From NCBI GenBank assembly GCA_963751795.1, contig CAVVVI010000004.1:806001-870000 (forward strand): 64,000 nucleotides of DNA, in the 5' to 3' direction. The notes under the pieces are model-generated. The model ran no database searches. It was not told the DNA's origin and saw only the letters and a list, made by a program, of their open reading frames with translations. This document shows, one piece after another, positions 60,334-64,000 of the stretch. The position numbers and the translations under genes were made by a program. Numbering within the stretch: the stretch's first letter is position 1; each line of letters opens with the position of its first letter. This DNA comes from BOG-908 sp963751795. Lineage in GTDB: Bacteria > Pseudomonadota > Alphaproteobacteria > Acetobacterales > Acetobacteraceae.

Positions 60334-61695
60334 ATGACCAACCGGGTGCTTGCGGCCAGCGTCGCACTACTTGCGGTAGCCTGGAGCGACATGGCGCGTG
60401 CGGTGCCGAGTTTCGCGTTGCAGACCGGCCAGCCTTGCACGGCGTGTCACATCGGTGCCTACGGGCCGCAGCTGACCGCTTTCGGCCGCGCCTTCAAGAT
60501 CGGCGGCTACGTGCAGACCGGTGGCCAGGGCTGGACCAGCAACATTCCGCTGTCGATCATGGCATTCGGCTCGTTCACCAACACGGGCCGCAAGCAGCCG
60601 GCACCGCCGGCGAACCATTACAACACCAACGACAACGCCACGATCGACCAGATCAATGCCTTTCTCGGCGGCCATATCGGCGATCATCTGGGCGGGCTGA
60701 TCCAGGGCACGTATTCCGGCATCAGCCATGGCTTCAACCTCGACAACACCGACGTGCGCTCGGCCTTCACCGTGCCGTTCGGGAAGACAGACCTGCTGTT
60801 AGGTGTCGATGTCAATAACGGTCCGACCGTTCAGGATCCCTACAACTCGACATACGCCTGGGGTTACCCCTATGTCAGCTCGCGGCTTGCGCCCACGCCC
60901 GCGGCCCAGCCGCTTTTAGCCGGCGGCCTCTCGGGCAACTCGGTGGGCGTGACCACGTACGCCTGGTATGACCGAGCGTTGTATGTGGAAGCCGGCGGCT
61001 ACAAGACGTTGTCGCACCAGGTGCTCAGCACGATCGGCGATCCGTATGGCCCCGGTGCGACGGCCCATGTCGCGCCGTATGCCAGGGTGGCCTATGAATG
61101 GGATTGGGCCGGGCAGTCCGCCCATGTCGGCGGCATCTTTCTCCGCTCCGCCCTGAACCCGGCCAGTGGCGCCTATGCGAGCGACCGGGTCGACGGCAGC
61201 AACACCTATACCGACACAGCTCTGGATGCCGGCTACCAGTATCTTGGCGACGGAACGTGGACGGCGTCGGCGCTCGGCATCTTCAACCATGAACACGACC
61301 GGCTGAGCGCGTTCACCAGCCTCGGCGGCTCCAGCCAGGCCGAGAATACGCTGAATCAATCACGTGTCAGTCTGTCGTCGTATTACCTGCAGACTTACGG
61401 CGCGACCATTGCGTGGCAGGAGAGTTGGGGCACGGCCAATCCGCTGTTGTATCCGGCGGCACCCGTGGTGGGCAGCCGCAACGGCCGGCCGAGCTCGAAC
61501 GCGTTCATTCTGGAAGCCGATTACGTGCCGTTCGGCAAGGCCAACTCCTGGGGAGCGCCTTGGGTAAACCTGAAGCTGGGCGTGCAGTATATCGCCTACA
61601 CGCAGTTCAACGGTGCCGCGCGGAACTATGACGGGTTCGGGCGCAATGCCAGCGATAACGACACGCTGTATCTGTTTGCTTGGTTGATCTTCTGA
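60334..61695 (+). CDS. mono-heme cytochrome fused to an outer-membrane beta-barrel (Cyc2-like)
   Basis: A 453 aa protein with a signal peptide (about 1-23, ending MARA) and a single heme site C35-T-A-C38-H39 in the segment VPSFALQTGQPCTACH, followed by PQLTAFGRAFKIGGYVQTGG. This P-x-F-x-x-Q-T-G-x-x-C-x-x-C-H...L-T-x-F-G-R-x-F-K pattern is the N-terminal cytochrome of Cyc2-type proteins. The remaining ~390 residues alternate in beta strands (VAPYARVAYEWDWAGQSAHV, WVNLKLGVQYIAYTQF) and end in LYLFAWLIF, with the C-terminal Phe used for barrel insertion. Known Cyc2 proteins oxidise Fe(II) at the cell surface; whether this one does is inferred. It could instead pass electrons in other extracellular routes. 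Confidence 0.8.
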   Translation: MTNRVLAASVALLAVAWSDMARAVPSFALQTGQPCTACHIGAYGPQLTAFGRAFKIGGYVQTGGQGWTSNIPLSIMAFGSFTNTGRKQPAPPANHYNTNDNATIDQINAFLGGHIGDHLGGLIQGTYSGISHGFNLDNTDVRSAFTVPFGKTDLLLGVDVNNGPTVQDPYNSTYAWGYPYVSSRLAPTPAAQPLLAGGLSGNSVGVTTYAWYDRALYVEAGGYKTLSHQVLSTIGDPYGPGATAHVAPYARVAYEWDWAGQSAHVGGIFLRSALNPASGAYASDRVDGSNTYTDTALDAGYQYLGDGTWTASALGIFNHEHDRLSAFTSLGGSSQAENTLNQSRVSLSSYYLQTYGATIAWQESWGTANPLLYPAAPVVGSRNGRPSSNAFILEADYVPFGKANSWGAPWVNLKLGVQYIAYTQFNGAARNYDGFGRNASDNDTLYLFAWLIF

Positions 61696-61794
61696 ACGCT
61701 GTTTGGGGATCAGGCCCTGCGCAGCGCCTGGCTACGGCATTCTGCGGGTAAAGGCCGGATGGCCCTGGCCTTGGGACGGCACCACAAGGTTTGC

Positions 61795-61841
61795 TGGTGC
61801 CGGCGCACAGAATCGAACTGTGGACCTACTGATTACGAATT
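61795..61841 (-). other. 3' fragment of tRNA-Thr (CGT): likely attachment site of an integrated element
   Basis: Read on the minus strand, this is a tRNA from the anticodon loop TTCGTAA (anticodon CGT) through anticodon-stem 3' half, variable loop AGGTC, T-arm CACAG-TTCGATT-CTGTG and acceptor 3' strand CGCCGGC-A-CCA. The 5' half is absent: the next bases do not form the D-arm or acceptor 5' strand. A tRNA 3' end beside an integrase gene is the usual mark of site-specific integration. Because this fragment lacks its 5' half, the intact tRNA-Thr would be rebuilt at the other end of the element, beyond the window to the right. Confidence 0.75.
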
Positions 61842-61970
61842 CGTGCCCGCGACCCAGGCAAATAGCCGTGTCCGAAGGTACGCCACCCTAAGCGTATGAC
61901 AATAGTTTGCTTTCTTGCGACGTCCAATGACAACACTTGACACAATACGCCATCAAGAGCCTAGCTGTCT

Positions 61971-61989
61971 GCGGACACAGCGCGGACAC
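61971..61989. repeat. direct repeat upstream of the integrase
   Basis: GCGGACAC occurs twice with an 11-base period, just before GGAGG and the integrase start. It may be a binding site for the integrase arm or a regulator. Confidence 0.4.
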
Positions 61990-62005
61990 GGAGGCTTACT
62001 GACTA

Positions 62006-63266
62006 ATGTCTCAGTTGCTCGATAAGGGCGTTGTGGAGAAGCTGGAACTGCCGACCGCAGGCAACCGCATCACCTACGATTCTGATGTGAAAGGTTTCGG
62101 GGTGCGCGTTACCTCGGCCGGCGCGAAAGCCTTCATCCTGAACTACCGCACGGATGGCCGCGAGCGGCGTATCACCATCGGCAGCTATCCAGACTGGACC
62201 GTGAAGGCGGCGCGCGACCATGCGAAGATGCCTCAAGCGGCAGGTGGATGTTGGCGCCGATCCGATGGCCGAGCGCCATGCAGATCGCGCCGCACCGACG
62301 ATGGACAGCCTGGCCGATCGGTTTGTGGACGAACATCTTTCAAAGCGGCGCCCATCCACTCAGACCGACTACAAGGGAATCCTACGCCTCTACATCCGCC
62401 CCGCCCTGGGCAAGATCAGGGTGGCCGATTTGCGGCACGCCGATGTGGAGCGGCTTCACGCCACGGTTGCGAAGAAGGCGCCATATCGCGCGAACCGCAC
62501 CGTGGCCGTGTTGAGCAAGATGCTAAGCCTGGCCGTCAAATGGGAAATGCGGCTGGACAACCCGGCCCGTGGCGTTGAGCGGGCGCCCGAGGAGAAGCGG
62601 GAACGCTACCTGTCTGCGGCCGAGATCGCCCGCCTGGCCGCCGCCCTGGCCGGTATACCTGAGAAGGCCAGCGCGAACGCAATCCGGCTGCTGCTGCTGA
62701 CCGGCGCCCGTAAGAGCGAGGTGCTTAAGGCGCGCTGGGCGGAGATCGACCTGGATGCCGGCGTATGGCGAAAGCCGAGCGCGCACACGAAAAGCAAGAA
62801 GGAACACCGGGTGCCGCTGTCGGCCCCTGCCCGCTTGCTGCTTAGCGAGATGCGCGTCGAGGCTGACAAGGAGCTAAAGCGCGGCGGCAAGGCCGAATTT
62901 CTGTTCCCCGGCGATTCCGACGATAAGCCACTGGGCGACATTAAGCGCACCTGGCTGGCGGTTTGCACGAAAGCTGGCCTCGGCAAGATGGTGGCCGGCA
63001 GGGATCGGGCTGGGAAGCCTGCCCAGGTGTGGGAGGGCGATGCCCGGCTCCACGACTTGCGCCATACCTACGCTAGCATCCTGGCCTCGCACGGGCTGTC
63101 GCTGCCGATCATCGGGCAGTTGCTTGGGCACACTCAGGCGCAGACCACGGCGCGGTATGCACACCTGATGGATGATCCCCTACGCGCGGCTACGGAGCGG
63201 GTGGGCGCGGTGGTCTCGGGTGGGAAGGTGGCCGAGGTGGTAGAGATGAAGCGGAAGCGGCCGTGA
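62006..63266 (+). pseudogene. tyrosine recombinase/integrase of a tRNA-targeting element, frameshifted
   Basis: The N-terminal part (from ATG 62006) has the DUF4102-like opening GNRITYDSDVKGFGVRVTSA and AFILNYRTDGRERRITIGSY in one frame. At about 62220-62235 the homologous reading moves +1: the first frame turns to low-quality sequence while the other continues LKRQVDVGADPMAERHADRA. The second part (ATG 62220 to 63266) holds the SAM-like core-binding domain and all catalytic residues: Arg in TGARKSEVLKARW, Lys/His near SKKEHRVPLS, HDLRHTYASI, LGHTQAQTTARYAHL with Tyr nucleophile. Joined, the protein would be about 420 aa, the normal length. This may be a real mutation, a programmed shift, or a read error. 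Confidence 0.8.
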
Positions 63267-64000
63267 GTGACACTCGCGGCGGCGCAATATCCATGATCAA
63301 TGATGCTGTCAAGCAGTTTAGAGCGGAGCAAGCCGAACGGAGCGGAATAGATATCCTACAACGCACCTTGAACAGGGTGTTGCCAAATCCCGGATTCACT
63401 TTCCCGGTTGATGAGACGCTTACCGGTCTTGCGTCATCAAACCTCCTCCCGGAAAAATGGAGGGCATTATTCACGAACCATCCGAAGTTAGGCAGGCCTG
63501 CCAAGCTGGTTGAGTGCATCATACTGTGCAAGGGCTTTGCCGAGATGCATCGAGATAACCCTGATTTAGAGAAGGCTCTTGCTAAGGAACGGAAAGCTCT
63601 AGTCAAAGCGGCCGAGTTGCTCACGAAGTATGTCGAAGCGGAGACCTGGGCTGACGCTCTAGGCGGTAACTCGCTTGCACAGAGGCTCGAAACTGATCTC
63701 TCATTAGCAATGGCCTCTCTAAAGTTTTTAGGTCGATACATCTCCGCTACGCTCGCAGTTCATGGACCATTCTATGAATTAGCATTGCCAAAGACACAGG
63801 GACGCGAAAACGTTGCCCTAAATTGTGCGGTCTTGTTATGTGAGCAACTGAAAGGCGCAATCGGGCTGCCACAGTATGAGTTCGTTCAGGCTGTTAGCTC
63901 AGCGATCTTTACGAGGCGTCGTATCCCGTCCAGTGAAGATATTCGGAAAGCCTTCAACGCGAGCGAAAAGCTTTCACGCCCACAGATTTCAGAGCAGGCA
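63263..64000 (+). CDS. unrecognised protein of the integrated element (partial, runs off the window)
   Basis: An open frame of 246 codons without a stop from GTG 63263, overlapping the integrase stop by GTGA. An ATG at 63293 (MINDAVKQF) is an alternative start. The text is ordinary soluble-protein sequence: FRAEQAERSGIDILQRTLNR, PEKWRALFTNHPKLGRPAKL, LEKALAKERKALVKAAELLT and LPQYEFVQAVSSAIFTRRRI. No domain was recognised. Its GC content is clearly lower than the chromosomal genes, as expected for element cargo. Confidence 0.7.
   Translation, partial: MSDTRGGAISMINDAVKQFRAEQAERSGIDILQRTLNRVLPNPGFTFPVDETLTGLASSNLLPEKWRALFTNHPKLGRPAKLVECIILCKGFAEMHRDNPDLEKALAKERKALVKAAELLTKYVEAETWADALGGNSLAQRLETDLSLAMASLKFLGRYISATLAVHGPFYELALPKTQGRENVALNCAVLLCEQLKGAIGLPQYEFVQAVSSAIFTRRRIPSSEDIRKAFNASEKLSRPQISEQA

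Larger units (their letters stand above)
61696..62005. other. 310-bp gap holding the attachment site and integrase leader
   Basis: No complete gene is present. It contains the tRNA-Thr 3' fragment (61795-61841), a palindrome ACGAATTCGT at its inner edge, a good -35 box TTGACA (61937-61942) with a weak -10, and a direct repeat GCGGACAC (61971-61978 and 61982-61989) before the integrase start. Confidence 0.6.

Noticed and set aside
61795..61870. Complete tRNA-Thr gene
   Set aside because: Bases beyond 61841 do not form the anticodon 5' stem, D-arm or acceptor 5' strand, so only the 3' half is present.
61703..61891. 62-aa frame reading NRTVDLLITNS across the tRNA fragment
   Set aside because: This phrase is the translation of a tRNA segment and recurs wherever a tRNA is translated; it is not a protein.
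63190..63741. 183-aa minus-strand frame at the element end
   Set aside because: It lies opposite a longer stop-free frame that begins in the integrase stop codon and has better protein-like text.

Overview
This window looks like core chromosome of a GC-rich alphaproteobacterium, most likely an acetic-acid-bacteria relative (Acetobacteraceae). The placement is inferred from the very high GC content, frequent GTG/TTG starts, an alphaproteobacterial gene order (carA-carB-greA, holB-metG-tatD-MBL hydrolase, cvpA-purF-SDR) and the protein repertoire (MbfA, FdhD, NnrU). No rRNA operon, intact tRNA, insertion sequence or CRISPR array was seen.

Layout. 1-6338: the carA-carB-greA locus, split twice. 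A lower-GC GIY-YIG nuclease gene sits exactly between carA and carB, and an exported HAF-like protein bracketed by two related small palindromes sits between carB and greA. 6.3-15.1 kb: threonine dehydratase, an EamA exporter, a PNPOx-like protein, malate synthase G, an AAA ATPase with an MshEN-like N-terminus, a Nudix hydrolase and small unknowns. 15.1-24.8 kb: a surface-polysaccharide neighbourhood (Wza-type lipoprotein, coiled-coil protein, DUF4214-like protein, unknown protein, GT4 and a GT2/GT92-like transferase) interspersed with fpr, small proteins and mazG. 24.8-43.1 kb: amidase, GFA protein, double cold-shock protein, the holB-metG-tatD-MBL operon, GH15, DEAD-box helicase, RNA methyltransferase, FdhD, a protease-dead HtrA-like protein, a decayed ABC cassette and an epoxide-hydrolase-like enzyme.

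43.1-49.0 kb (all minus): cvpA-purF-SDR followed by a microbial rhodopsin (D-T-S motif), its retinal-forming Brp/Blh enzyme and a putative outer-membrane barrel. 49.0-59.6 kb: CbpA/CbpM chaperone pair, NnrU, purH, MbfA iron exporter, WrbA, pirin, a soluble globin-coupled chemotaxis transducer, a lipoprotein and a prolyl-oligopeptidase-family enzyme.

59.9-61.7 kb: a two-gene unit of a small periplasmic cytochrome c and a mono-heme cytochrome fused to a beta-barrel, resembling Cyc2-type outer-membrane electron conduits. This is the most exciting candidate system. Together with the rhodopsin it hints at supplementary energy capture from light and from an extracellular electron donor.

61.8 kb to the end: a 3' fragment of a tRNA-Thr(CGT) marks an attachment site, followed by a frameshifted tyrosine integrase and a lower-GC unknown gene that runs off the window. 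This is the left end of an integrated element whose other end, with the reconstituted tRNA, should lie beyond 64 kb.
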